Assembly (NCBI GenBank): GCA_033851845.1
Contig: JAWWOH010000070.1
Span: 1-12,961, forward strand
DNA length: 12,961 nucleotides
Reading direction: 5' to 3'
From: RYN-124 sp033851845
GTDB lineage: Bacteria; Actinomycetota; Actinomycetes; Mycobacteriales; SCTD01
This document shows, one piece after another, positions 1-6,687 of the stretch. The number at the start of each line of letters is the position of its first letter. The stretch's first letter is position 1. The notes under the pieces were generated by a model. The model saw only the letters and a list, made by a program, of their open reading frames with translations, was not told the DNA's origin and did not search any database. The position numbers were made by a program, and so were the translations under genes.

Positions 1-278
1 TGGCCACCGGCCAAGGCCGTCAGGTCGGCGTACGACGTCGTGCCCTCGGCCACCACCAGCCCTTCGAGGACGGCCAGGGTGAACGCGTCGACGTTCTCGA
101 GCGCGCGCAGAACAGACAGCCGCACGCCGGCCCGCGCGGTGAGCACCCCGAGATCGGGGGGGATGGGCGTGGCGAGGTCGGGCCGCGCCTGCAGCAGTCG
201 CGCCAGCCGATCGTCGGGCCAGCTGCGCAGCTCGTCGGCCAGGCTGCGCGGCGAGCCCTCGACCGCGGTGGTGGACAT
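1..278 (-). CDS. Helicase-associated protein, XPB/Ssl2-like N-terminal region (partial, 3' end off window)
   Basis: The first 92 residues of a protein that continues past the window's left edge. The segment LRSWPDDRLARLLQARPDLATPIPPDLGVLTARAG followed by a helix around SVLRALENVDAFTLAVLE (residues about 17-70) is what I recognise as the start of the actinobacterial helicase-associated domain protein (Rv0862c-like), normally several hundred residues long and encoded next to an XPB/ERCC3-type DNA helicase. Its molecular role is not well established; a DNA repair or helicase-accessory function is inferred from the usual neighbour, which would lie outside this window. The ATG at 278 has no Shine-Dalgarno sequence but sits 7 nt after a TAGCCT hexamer, so a leaderless message is likely. 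Family recognition is by sequence memory, not by a search. Confidence 0.8.
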   Translation of the reverse strand, partial: MSTTAVEGSPRSLADELRSWPDDRLARLLQARPDLATPIPPDLGVLTARAGVRLSVLRALENVDAFTLAVLEGLVVAEGTTSYADLTALAGG

Positions 279-285
279 CCGATCA

Positions 286-291
286 AGGCTA
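286..291 (-). promoter_or_regulatory. Candidate -10 box of a leaderless promoter for the helicase-associated gene
   Basis: On the minus strand the hexamer TAGCCT (TANNNT) ends exactly 7 nt before the ATG at 278, which would put the transcription start on the A of the start codon. No convincing -35 box is visible. The same geometry recurs before four other genes in the window, which supports it. Confidence 0.45.
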
Positions 292-331
292 GTCGCGGTG
301 TGAGAAGGCTTCCTGCGGGCAGAGCGCCGAC

Positions 332-553
332 ATGGGTGCAGACGAGCGGGACCTGGTGACCAGTGAGGGCGTCGACGAAGGGTCGAAGGACTCCGGCACA
401 GAGGCCGCGAGCGACGAGAGGGCTCCCGAGACGCGGGGCATGCCCGCCGTGGGCACGCCGGAGAACGGTGAGCAGAACGCCGCACCCGAGCTGGTCGCGA
501 CCGGCGAGGAGGAGCCCGGGCCGGGCCAGCGCAACGAGGTCGGCGAGGGGTAG
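332..553 (+). CDS. Small acidic hypothetical protein, probably disordered (73 aa)
   Basis: Not recognised as a named family. The 73-residue product is highly hydrophilic, rich in Glu, Gly, Ala and Pro, with no hydrophobic core, no cysteine and no membrane segment, so it is probably intrinsically disordered. Codons are strongly G/C at the third position, and its TAG stop directly abuts the convergent stop of the GH25 gene, both of which favour a real gene. Against it, the ribosome binding site before the ATG is weak and no -10-like hexamer lies at leaderless spacing. From memory, a small hypothetical gene (Rv0863) also lies divergent from the helicase-associated gene in M. tuberculosis; whether they are homologous is unknown. 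The overlapping reading frame at 363-788 runs through the GH25 gene and is a shadow. Confidence 0.5.
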   Translation: MGADERDLVTSEGVDEGSKDSGTEAASDERAPETRGMPAVGTPENGEQNAAPELVATGEEEPGPGQRNEVGEG

Positions 554-559
554 CTACCC
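548..559. repeat. 12-bp perfect palindrome containing both convergent stop codons
   Basis: GGGTAGCTACCC is a perfect palindrome. Its central TAGCTA is the TAG stop of the small plus-strand gene (551-553) followed at once by the TAG stop of the minus-strand GH25 gene (554-556). There is no loop and no T-tract, so it is a weak terminator candidate at best. Confidence 0.5.
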
Positions 560-1348
560 GCGCGGTGCCAGCGTCGGCACCGGGACCGGGAGCAAGGGGC
601 TCGGCGACGGGGTCGGTGTTTCCGGCGTCGGATCTGCGAGGGCGCGCAGGTCTTCCTCGGAGCCGGCGAACTTGGAGCGGTCAACCGCGGCCGCGATGCC
701 GGCGATCCGGCCGCTCGCGGTGTACTGCCAGAACGTCCAGCTCGACCAGCCGCCGGGCAGCGGCTGCTTGGGCCCGCTGCTCTTGTAGGTCGCGATCCAC
801 AGCGGGAGGTCGGCGAAGTCCTTCGTGTTGCCCATCGCGTGCTGCCAGAAGTACGGGTAGGTGTAGATGAGCACCGGACGCGACGTCAGCGCGGTGACCT
901 CGTCGACGAAGGCGTGCGTCCACGCGACGAGCGTCTTGGGGGCCAGCCCGCCGGACTCCTCCATGTCCAGGGTCAGCGGCAGGTCCCCGTTCTGATCGGC
1001 CCGCCCCGCCGTACGCACGAAGAAGTCGGCCTGGTCGCGGGCCGTCTTCGGGTCTGGCTTCGGCCGGGCGTAGTGGTAGGCCGACCGCACCAGACCCGCG
1101 CGCTGCGCGGCGGCGTAGTCGTCGGCGAAGTACGGATTCGTGTACGACGTGCTCTCGGTCGCCTTCACGAACGCGAACGAGACCCCGCTGGCGGCGACCC
1201 GCTGCCAGTCGATCGCCGCCCCGTTGGGGTGCTGGTAGTGCGCCACGTCCGGCCCGTCGAGCTGTGCGTCCGGGTCTGCGCTGGCGACACCGGCGAGGAC
1301 GAGTGCGGCGACGGCGGCGAGTGACAGCACGCTCCGGACCCCCCGCAC
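554..1348 (-). CDS. Secreted GH25 family muramidase (lysozyme)
   Basis: A 264-residue exported glycoside hydrolase family 25 protein, expected to cleave the MurNAc-beta-1,4-GlcNAc bond of peptidoglycan. Residues 1-24 form a signal peptide (VRGVRS, then a hydrophobic stretch, with likely cleavage after ASA). The GH25 fold spans about 31-235: GPDVAHYQHPNG gives the first active-site Asp (D34), DWQRVAASGVSFAFVKATES is the usual second strand region, AYHYARP follows, and LTLDMEE supplies the D128/E130 catalytic pair. The last 25 residues are a Pro/Thr/Ser-rich tail without a repeat-type wall-binding domain. I chose the GTG at 1348: it keeps a charged signal-peptide start, has no Shine-Dalgarno sequence, and lies 7 nt after a TATCGT hexamer. 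GTG at 1357 or 1330 are alternatives; extension to the ATG at 1546 would overlap the divergent gene. Probable role: cell-wall remodelling or lysis of competitors (inference). Confidence 0.9.
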   Translation of the reverse strand: MRGVRSVLSLAAVAALVLAGVASADPDAQLDGPDVAHYQHPNGAAIDWQRVAASGVSFAFVKATESTSYTNPYFADDYAAAQRAGLVRSAYHYARPKPDPKTARDQADFFVRTAGRADQNGDLPLTLDMEESGGLAPKTLVAWTHAFVDEVTALTSRPVLIYTYPYFWQHAMGNTKDFADLPLWIATYKSSGPKQPLPGGWSSWTFWQYTASGRIAGIAAAVDRSKFAGSEEDLRALADPTPETPTPSPSPLLPVPVPTLAPRG

Positions 1349-1355
1349 GTCGGGC

Positions 1356-1361
1356 ACGATA
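1356..1361 (-). promoter_or_regulatory. Candidate -10 box for the GH25 gene (leaderless)
   Basis: On the minus strand TATCGT (TANNNT) ends 7 nt before the GTG at 1348. It lies in the 104-bp spacer shared with the divergent surface hydrolase. No clear -35 box is visible. Confidence 0.4.
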
Positions 1362-1395
1362 TCGCGACGAAGCGGGCGATATGCGCACGAGCGGT

Positions 1396-1412
1396 GCAGG
1401 AATCCGTCCTGC
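1396..1412. repeat. Inverted repeat in the divergent GH25/surface-hydrolase spacer
   Basis: GCAGGA and TCCTGC form perfect 6-bp arms around a 5-bp spacer (ATCCG). It lies 40 bp upstream of the hydrolase ATG at 1453 and between the two divergent genes, so it could be an operator for both or a hairpin in the hydrolase leader. With arms this short in GC-rich DNA, chance is possible. Confidence 0.3.
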
Positions 1413-1452
1413 CGACGTCGAAGGCACGCGCAACTGCTTTCCGGGAGGCCGC

Positions 1453-3912
1453 ATGTCCGTCGTACCCGTTCGGCACATCCGCGCAGCGGTTGCCCTCGGC
1501 GCAGCCGCGTCGTTGGTGGCAGCCGCCCTCGGCGCCGGCACCGCAACGGCGGCTACCGGCGTACCGGTAGTCGCCTCCGGCCACCGCCCCGGTCCCGACG
1601 CGCTCTACCTCCCACCGGCGAAGGCGCCGCAGCTGGAGAACACCGGCGTCTGGACGGCGCAGCCCATTCTCGTCTCGGGGGCGCAGAGCTACCGGGACGG
1701 CGAGTGGCTCTACCAGGACTTCCTGCTCGATGACCACGGCGCGACCGCCGTGAAGACGCAGAACGACCCCTACGGTCCCGGTGACCACCTGTACTCCTCC
1801 GCGGGAGGCACTTACACCTACCCGCAGGACAAGGTGTTCGCGAACAACGCGGCAGACCTCGTCGAGCTCCGCGTCAAGCCGCTCAGCACGTCGACGGCGT
1901 TCCGCATCACGCTGAACACCCTCATCGACCCGGCCCGCAGCGGAGCCACGATCGCGCTCGGGACGGGCGCCGCAACGGCATGGCCGCACGGTGCCGGCGT
2001 GTCATCGCCGGCGAAGGTGTTCGTCACCTGGCACGGCAACACCGCCGACATCATCGATGCCGCAACCGGCAAGACGCTCTCGCCGGCGCCGACCGCGCAG
2101 GTCGACCTGACGCGACGCCAGATCACCATCACCGTCGCTCATGCGGCCTGGGACCCGAAGACGGACAAGGTCCGTACGGCGGTCGGCACCGGGCTGTGGG
2201 ACAAGGACGCCGGCTCCTACCTCAAGCCGGCACCCGGCGATGCGACGGCGACGACGCCAGGAGGCGGTACGCCGAATGGCGTGGCCATCGTCAACGTCGG
2301 TCCGCGCTTCGACGAGCCGATGCCGACCTACGCCGGGGCGACCATGGGTGACACCGCGGTGCTCGGCGAGGTCTACGCGCCCTGGTGGCGTGACCGCAAG
2401 CAGTCGCAGCAGCTCACGACCGGCGACGTGACGCCCTTCGCCACCGACGTCGACTTCAGCAAGCTGGCGAGCCGCACCCGGGACGACACCGGCGTACCGA
2501 AGACAGGGCCGATGGATCGCATCCTGGCCAGTCACTACTCGTTCGGCCAGGGCGTGGACCCGACGAGGGTCTGCTACAAGCTGGCCCAGTTCGACGCCGG
2601 CTCGAAGTGCATCGGCCGCTTCGTCGGACAGTTGCAGGCGTATGCGCTCTACGTGCCGAAGAAGCCGGTGCCGGCGAAGGGCTACGGCATGACGCTGCTG
2701 CTGCACTCGCTGTCGGCCAACTACAACCAGTACACGTCCAGCAAGAACCAGGCCGAGCTCGGCGAGCGCGGCCAGGGCGCCCTTGTCGTGACACCCAGCG
2801 GTCGCGGTCCCGACGGCTTCAACCAGGGCATCGCGGAGGCGGACGACTTCGAGACGTGGGCCGACGTCGCACGGCACTACAAGGTCGACGCCGACTGGGC
2901 GGCCGTGACCGGCTACTCGATGGGCGGCTTCGGCACCTACCGGTTGCTGGCCCGCTGGCCGGACCTGTTCGCGCGCGGCTGGTCCGTCGTGGGCGAACCG
3001 TCGAGCGTCAAGGACCAGCTGGTGTCGCTGCGCAATACCCCGTTGCTGGCGTGGAACTCCACCGCGGACGAGCTGGTCAACATCAACACGAGCGAGAACG
3101 CGGTGAAGGCGAACACCGCGGCCGGCATCCGGTTCGAGGAGGACAAGTTCGTCACCGCGGACCACCTGACGCTGGCCGCCAACGACGAGTGGGGGCCCGG
3201 GGTTGCGTTCCTCGGCACGTCGCGGGTCGACCGCAACCCCTACCACGTGACGTTCGTCGTCGACCCGACCGAGGACAGCGTGAAGGCCACGACGGTGTCG
3301 GATCACGCCTACTGGCTGTCGGGCCTGAAGCTGACCAAGGCGGGCGCAGACGGCACCGTCGACGCGGTGTCGAACGCGTTCGGGATCACCGACGCGAAGG
3401 TGCTTCCGATGACCACCGCGCCGGGGGCGCTCACCGGCGGCGAGATCCCGGCGATGGCATACGTCGCGCGCTCCCAGCAGTGGGGGCCGTTCGGCAAGGC
3501 CGCCCCGGCCAACAGCCTGAAGCTGAGCCTGACCAACCTGCGTACGGCGACGGTCGCCCTCGACCGCGCGCGGCTCACGGCGGCGCGCACGCTGACCCTC
3601 GATGTGAACGCCAGCACGGCATCGACGCTGGTGCTGGCCGGCGCTTCGCCGGCGGCCATCCGGGCCACCCGTGACGGCAAGCCGACCGCGCTCACCCGCT
3701 CGGCCGCCACGCTGACGCTGCCCGTCGCCGCCGGGCATCACGTGTACGTCCTGTCGGCCCAGAGCACCGGCGCGATCACCGCTCTGCCCGGAACGGCCGC
3801 CCAGCAGCTGCCACGGACGGGACCGTCAAGCGCACCCGCCGCCGGCGGGGTGCTGCTGATGGTGCTCGTCGGGCTTGTCGTCAGGGTGCGTCGCGGCGAG
3901 CAGCACCCCTAG
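1453..3912 (+). CDS. Secreted, sortase-anchored alpha/beta-hydrolase with glucodextranase-like N-terminal domain (LPRTG)
   Basis: An 819-residue surface protein. Residues 1 to about 34 are a signal peptide (RHIR, then a long Ala/Leu stretch, with likely cleavage near ATA/A). Residues about 35-290 resemble the DOMON-like beta-sandwich seen at the C terminus of glucodextranase; the hallmark is DPYGPGDH...GGTYTYP at 105-124. Residues about 390-640 are an alpha/beta hydrolase: GYSMGG places the nucleophile at S489, with D539 (NSTADE) and H571 (TADHLT) as the probable rest of the triad. A further beta-rich region leads to LPRTG at 786-790, a hydrophobic stretch at about 797-811 and a basic tail RVRRGEQHP, a complete cell-wall sorting signal. 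An esterase or peptidase (S9-like) activity on an extracellular substrate is inferred; the substrate is unknown. The start has GGGAGG 4 nt upstream. No sortase gene is in the window. The divergent GH25 gene suggests a shared envelope role. Confidence 0.85.
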   Translation: MSVVPVRHIRAAVALGAAASLVAAALGAGTATAATGVPVVASGHRPGPDALYLPPAKAPQLENTGVWTAQPILVSGAQSYRDGEWLYQDFLLDDHGATAVKTQNDPYGPGDHLYSSAGGTYTYPQDKVFANNAADLVELRVKPLSTSTAFRITLNTLIDPARSGATIALGTGAATAWPHGAGVSSPAKVFVTWHGNTADIIDAATGKTLSPAPTAQVDLTRRQITITVAHAAWDPKTDKVRTAVGTGLWDKDAGSYLKPAPGDATATTPGGGTPNGVAIVNVGPRFDEPMPTYAGATMGDTAVLGEVYAPWWRDRKQSQQLTTGDVTPFATDVDFSKLASRTRDDTGVPKTGPMDRILASHYSFGQGVDPTRVCYKLAQFDAGSKCIGRFVGQLQAYALYVPKKPVPAKGYGMTLLLHSLSANYNQYTSSKNQAELGERGQGALVVTPSGRGPDGFNQGIAEADDFETWADVARHYKVDADWAAVTGYSMGGFGTYRLLARWPDLFARGWSVVGEPSSVKDQLVSLRNTPLLAWNSTADELVNINTSENAVKANTAAGIRFEEDKFVTADHLTLAANDEWGPGVAFLGTSRVDRNPYHVTFVVDPTEDSVKATTVSDHAYWLSGLKLTKAGADGTVDAVSNAFGITDAKVLPMTTAPGALTGGEIPAMAYVARSQQWGPFGKAAPANSLKLSLTNLRTATVALDRARLTAARTLTLDVNASTASTLVLAGASPAAIRATRDGKPTALTRSAATLTLPVAAGHHVYVLSAQSTGAITALPGTAAQQLPRTGPSSAPAAGGVLLMVLVGLVVRVRRGEQHP

Positions 3913-3915
3913 TCT
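3910..3915 (+). promoter_or_regulatory. Candidate -10 box overlapping the upstream stop codon, for the HAD-LarE gene
   Basis: TAGTCT (TANNNT) begins with the TAG stop codon of the surface hydrolase and ends 6 nt before the GTG at 3922, the spacing for a leaderless transcript. The purine run GAGGG next to the GTG is too close to act as an ordinary ribosome binding site. No good -35 box is visible. Read-through from upstream is the alternative. Confidence 0.4.
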
Positions 3916-3921
3916 GAGGGT

Positions 3922-5304
3922 GTGCAGCTGACTGTCGGCTTCGACCTGGACGTGACGCTGATCGACAGCCGACCGGGCGTGCACGCCTCGACGACGCAGC
4001 TGTCAAAGGAGCTGGGCGTCTTCATCGACCCCGATGTCGTCGTGTCGCGACTCGGACCGCCGCTCGAGGCCGAGCTGGCGGAGTGGATGCCGGCGGCTGA
4101 CGTCCCCGCCGCCGCTGACCGCTACCGCGAGATCATGGCCGAGTCCGGGGCCGTCAACTGCATGGCGCTGCCGGGTGCGGTCGACGCTGTGCGCGCGATC
4201 CGCGACAGCGGCGGACGAGTCGTCGTCGTGACGGCCAAGTCTGCGGCCCTCGCGGCGATCTCGCTCGAGGCCACCGGCATCGAGGCCGATGCGATCCACG
4301 GTTGGCTGTGGAGCGAGGGCAAGGGCACGGCGCTGCACGACGAGGGCGCATCTGTGTACGTCGGCGATCACCCGCACGACGTGCTCGGCGCGCGCTTCGC
4401 CGGGGCGCTCAGCGTCGGCGTACGCACCGGCGGCCTCGAGCCCACCGACGCGGACGTGCTGCTCGAGGACCTGACGGCGTTTCCGCAGTGGTACGCCGGC
4501 CACCTGCTCGATGTGCGCCTCGATGCGCTTTCGATGCGGCTCCGGGAGCTGGGGAGCGTCCTGGTTGCGTTCTCCGGCGGCGCCGACTCTGCCTTTCTGC
4601 TCGCGGCTGCAGTGCGTGCGCTCGGGCCGGATCGCGTTGTTGCGACGACCGCGGTCAGCCCCTCGCTCGCGGCGGCCGAGCTCCCGGCGGCTGCCGACTT
4701 CGCACGTGGACTCGGCGTACGCCATCTCACGCCCGAGACCGACGAGCTGGCGCGTGCCGGCTATGTCGCCAACGACGGCAACCGGTGCTTCCACTGCAAG
4801 GCGACACTGCTGGACACCTTGCTGCCCTTGGCGGACTCGCTCGGCCTCGCCCACGTCGCGACCGGCACCAACGCAGACGACGCGGTCGCCGGCTTCCGGC
4901 CGGGCATCCAGGCAGCGGCCGAGCGCGGTGCCGCGACGCCGCTGCTCGATGCGTGTCTCACCAAGGCGCAGGTGCGGGAGGCGTCGCGCCGGTGGGGGCT
5001 GGTCACAGCGGACAAGCCCGCGCTCGCTTGCCTGGCCAGCCGGATCGCGTACGGCGTCCAGGTCACGCCGTCGCGGTTGGCCCGTGTCGACCGGGCCGAG
5101 ACCGCGTTGCGGGCGCTGCTCGGTGATGTCGTCACCGACCTGCGGGTGCGTGATCTCGGCGGTGACACAGCTCGCATCGAGCTCGACCCGATGGCGCTCG
5201 ACGCCTTCGGTCCGGCGGCGCTCGATGCGGTGCGGGCGGTGGGCTTCACGACCGTGACCGCCACGGTTTTCCGAAGCGGTTCCCTGAACGACGCACTAGC
5301 CTGA
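3922..5304 (+). CDS. HAD-family phosphatase fused to LarE-type ATP-dependent sulfur transferase
   Basis: A 460-residue two-domain protein. Residues 1 to about 190 are a haloacid-dehalogenase-type hydrolase with all motifs: FDLDVTLID (nucleophile D8, D10), T104 in VVVVTAK, a GKG lysine, and GDHPHD (D149, D153). Residues about 200-455 match LarE, which in lactate racemase cofactor synthesis activates the pyridinium dicarboxylate mononucleotide precursor with ATP and donates sulfur from its own cysteine. Visible are the PP-loop SGGADS (218-223), NRCFHC (C289, C292), GTNADDAVAGFRPG, and KPALACLASR with C370 as the probable sulfur-donor cysteine. The linker is short (about FPQWYAGHLLDVRLDALSMRL), and the frame is open throughout, so this is a true in-frame fusion in this sequence. 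No larA, larB or larC lies in the window, so the cofactor pathway role is uncertain; the HAD substrate is unknown. The GTG at 3922 is 9 bp after the previous stop and gives the expected HAD N terminus. Confidence 0.87.
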   Translation: MQLTVGFDLDVTLIDSRPGVHASTTQLSKELGVFIDPDVVVSRLGPPLEAELAEWMPAADVPAAADRYREIMAESGAVNCMALPGAVDAVRAIRDSGGRVVVVTAKSAALAAISLEATGIEADAIHGWLWSEGKGTALHDEGASVYVGDHPHDVLGARFAGALSVGVRTGGLEPTDADVLLEDLTAFPQWYAGHLLDVRLDALSMRLRELGSVLVAFSGGADSAFLLAAAVRALGPDRVVATTAVSPSLAAAELPAAADFARGLGVRHLTPETDELARAGYVANDGNRCFHCKATLLDTLLPLADSLGLAHVATGTNADDAVAGFRPGIQAAAERGAATPLLDACLTKAQVREASRRWGLVTADKPALACLASRIAYGVQVTPSRLARVDRAETALRALLGDVVTDLRVRDLGGDTARIELDPMALDAFGPAALDAVRAVGFTTVTATVFRSGSLNDALA

Positions 5305-5317
5305 GGGCGCTGTCCCC

Positions 5318-5323
5318 TATTGT
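5318..5323 (+). promoter_or_regulatory. Possible -10 box for the cold-shock gene
   Basis: TATTGT in the 54-bp gap before the cold-shock gene matches TANNNT and would give a leader of about 28-30 nt. An alternative, TAGCCT at 5297-5302, overlaps the end of the HAD-LarE gene. Neither has a visible -35 box, so an independent promoter is only a suggestion. Confidence 0.25.
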
Positions 5324-5338
5324 CCCGCCTCCGGCGGG
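5324..5338 (+). other. Short GC hairpin in the gap before the cold-shock gene
   Basis: CCCGCC and GGCGGG form a 6-bp stem with a TCC loop. No T-tract follows, so it is a poor intrinsic terminator. It could be a structured leader of the cold-shock message, which would fit the temperature-sensitive leaders known for this family, but the size is small and this is inference. Confidence 0.3.
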
Positions 5339-5358
5339 CACGACGAGCGAGGTCTGCA

Positions 5359-5742
5359 GTGCCCACCGGCAAGGTGAAGTTCTACGACAAGGACAAGGGC
5401 TTCGGCTTCGTGTCCCGCGACGACGGCGGCGACGTCTTTGTCCCGTCGTCGGCGTTGCCGACCGGCGTCGAGGAGCTCAAGGCGGGCACGCGACTCGAGT
5501 TCGGCGTCGCTGCCGGCAAGAAGGGCGAGCAGGCGCTGTCGGTGCGCATCCTCGACGAACCCGCGGGGCTGGCCGGCGCGCGCCGTTCACCCGACGAGTT
5601 GCAGAGCATGGTCGAGGACATGATCAAGCTGCTCGAGGCGCGGGTGCAGCCGGGCCTACGACGCGGCAAGCATCCCGACCGCGAGACCGGAAAGCGGATC
5701 GCAACCATCATGCGGGCCATCGCGACCGAGCTCGAGGGCTAG
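5359..5742 (+). CDS. Cold-shock protein, CspB type with C-terminal extension
   Basis: A 127-residue protein. Residues 1 to about 68 are an OB-fold cold-shock domain that binds single-stranded RNA or DNA, with GKVKFYD and RNP1 as KGFGFV (13-18). The RNP2 position reads VFVPS (26-30), where many family members have His; Pro here would remove one base-stacking side chain. As I recall, actinobacterial relatives also vary at this site (Arg in M. tuberculosis CspB). Residues about 78-127 (SPDELQSMVEDMIKLLEARVQPGLRRGKHPDRETGKRI...) are the helical extension typical of the roughly 130-residue actinobacterial form, versus about 67 in ordinary Csp. The GTG at 5359 is preceded by a GAGCGAGG purine run and gives the standard MPTGKVK start. 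The DUF3027 gene follows after 4 bp, so the two are probably co-expressed. Confidence 0.92.
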   Translation: MPTGKVKFYDKDKGFGFVSRDDGGDVFVPSSALPTGVEELKAGTRLEFGVAAGKKGEQALSVRILDEPAGLAGARRSPDELQSMVEDMIKLLEARVQPGLRRGKHPDRETGKRIATIMRAIATELEG

Positions 5743-5746
5743 CGTC

Positions 5747-6667
5747 ATGCCCGGAGTCGGTCGCAGGCTCCGCGAGGTCGCCGCGCGCATGACCCACCTC
5801 ATCGCCGACCTCACCGACGCGCCACAGGAGACCGAACGAGCCGTGAGCACCACCGAGGCCACCGACGTCATTGCCGATCCGATGTGCGTCGAGGCGGTCG
5901 AGGTGGCGCGGGCTGCGGCGGTCGAGGTGGGCGGGCCCGCCGTGGGTGACCACCTCGGCGTGGAGGTCGACGACGCCAACGTCGTGACCCACTCGTTCGC
6001 GACGACGGAGAAGGCATACATCGGCTGGCGGTGGGCGGTGACCGTCGCACGCGCACCCGACTCGGATCTGGTCACGGTCGACGAGGTCGTGCTCCTTCCC
6101 GGCAGCGGTGCGCTGATCTCGCCGGAGTGGGTGCCCTGGTCCGAGCGGATCCGGCCGGGCGACCTCACGCCCGGAGACCTGCTGCCACCCAAGCCCGACG
6201 ATGTGCGCCTCGTGCCGGCGTACGCCGATCCCGAGGCCTTCGACGACTGGTCGGACCTGCACTGGGAGATCGGGCTCGGCCGCGTTCGCGTGCTGTCGCT
6301 CGACGGTCGGGCCGATGCGGCAGAGCGCTGGTACGACGGCGACCAGGGACCGTCGAGCCCGTTGGCCAAAGCTGCGCCGGCGCGTTGCGTCGACTGCGGA
6401 TTCCTCGTGCCGCTGGCCGGGTCGATGAAGCAGCTGTTCGGAGTGTGCGCCAACGTCTACGCGCCTGACGACGGGAGGGTCGTCTCGCTCGACCACGGGT
6501 GCGGTGCGCACAGCGAGGTCGTCGCCGACGCCGCCTCCGCGACGTGGACCGGCATGGCCGTCGAGCACGACGAGCTGGAGCTGATCGAGAACGTCCCGGC
6601 TGCGGAGGGTCACTCGCCGGGGACCGTTGCCGACGCCGATCCGGCCGAGCCGCTGGGCCACAGCTGA
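5747..6667 (+). CDS. DUF3027 family protein
   Basis: A 306-residue cytoplasmic protein of unknown function that I recognise as DUF3027, an actinobacterial family often encoded beside the CspB-type cold-shock gene, as here. Characteristic parts are VGEH-like VGDHLGVE..., a WRWAVTVARAP segment, LVPAYADPEAF, and the C-terminal RCVDCGFLVPLAGSMKQLFGVCAN...DDGRVVSLDHGCGAHSE. Cysteines 214, 217, 234 and 252 with H250/H255 could bind a metal such as zinc; that is inference. The ATG at 5747 has GAGGG 8 nt upstream and is 4 bp after the cold-shock stop, so coupling is likely. An in-frame GTG at 5843 would match shorter family N termini and is the main alternative. The acidic C-terminal tail after about residue 270 looks unstructured. 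Confidence 0.85.
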   Translation: MPGVGRRLREVAARMTHLIADLTDAPQETERAVSTTEATDVIADPMCVEAVEVARAAAVEVGGPAVGDHLGVEVDDANVVTHSFATTEKAYIGWRWAVTVARAPDSDLVTVDEVVLLPGSGALISPEWVPWSERIRPGDLTPGDLLPPKPDDVRLVPAYADPEAFDDWSDLHWEIGLGRVRVLSLDGRADAAERWYDGDQGPSSPLAKAAPARCVDCGFLVPLAGSMKQLFGVCANVYAPDDGRVVSLDHGCGAHSEVVADAASATWTGMAVEHDELELIENVPAAEGHSPGTVADADPAEPLGHS

Positions 6668-6687
6668 CCGAGGTCGTCGTACGGCGG

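Noticed and set aside
1264..1452. Longer N terminus of the surface hydrolase from position 1264
   Set aside because: The added residues are Arg-rich and overlap the GH25 gene; the ATG at 1453 has GGGAGG and opens directly into a signal peptide.
1349..1546. Longer N terminus of the GH25 gene beginning at the ATG at 1546
   Set aside because: It would place about 66 Arg/Cys-rich residues before the signal peptide and overlap the start of the divergent hydrolase gene; the GTG at 1348 fits the signal peptide and promoter spacing.
2002..3741. 579-codon open frame on the minus strand opposite the surface hydrolase
   Set aside because: Low-complexity Arg/Gly/Val translation with no motif, antisense to a gene with signal peptide, catalytic triad and sorting signal.
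5320..5358. Longer start of the cold-shock protein at 5320
   Set aside because: It adds Arg-rich residues encoded by the intergenic hairpin; MPTGKVK at GTG 5359 is the standard family start and has a ribosome binding site.
6499..6663. Extension of the GNAT gene back to 6499 inside DUF3027
   Set aside because: The extra translation is Arg-rich and lies over the conserved Cys/His region of DUF3027 in another frame, so it is a shadow.
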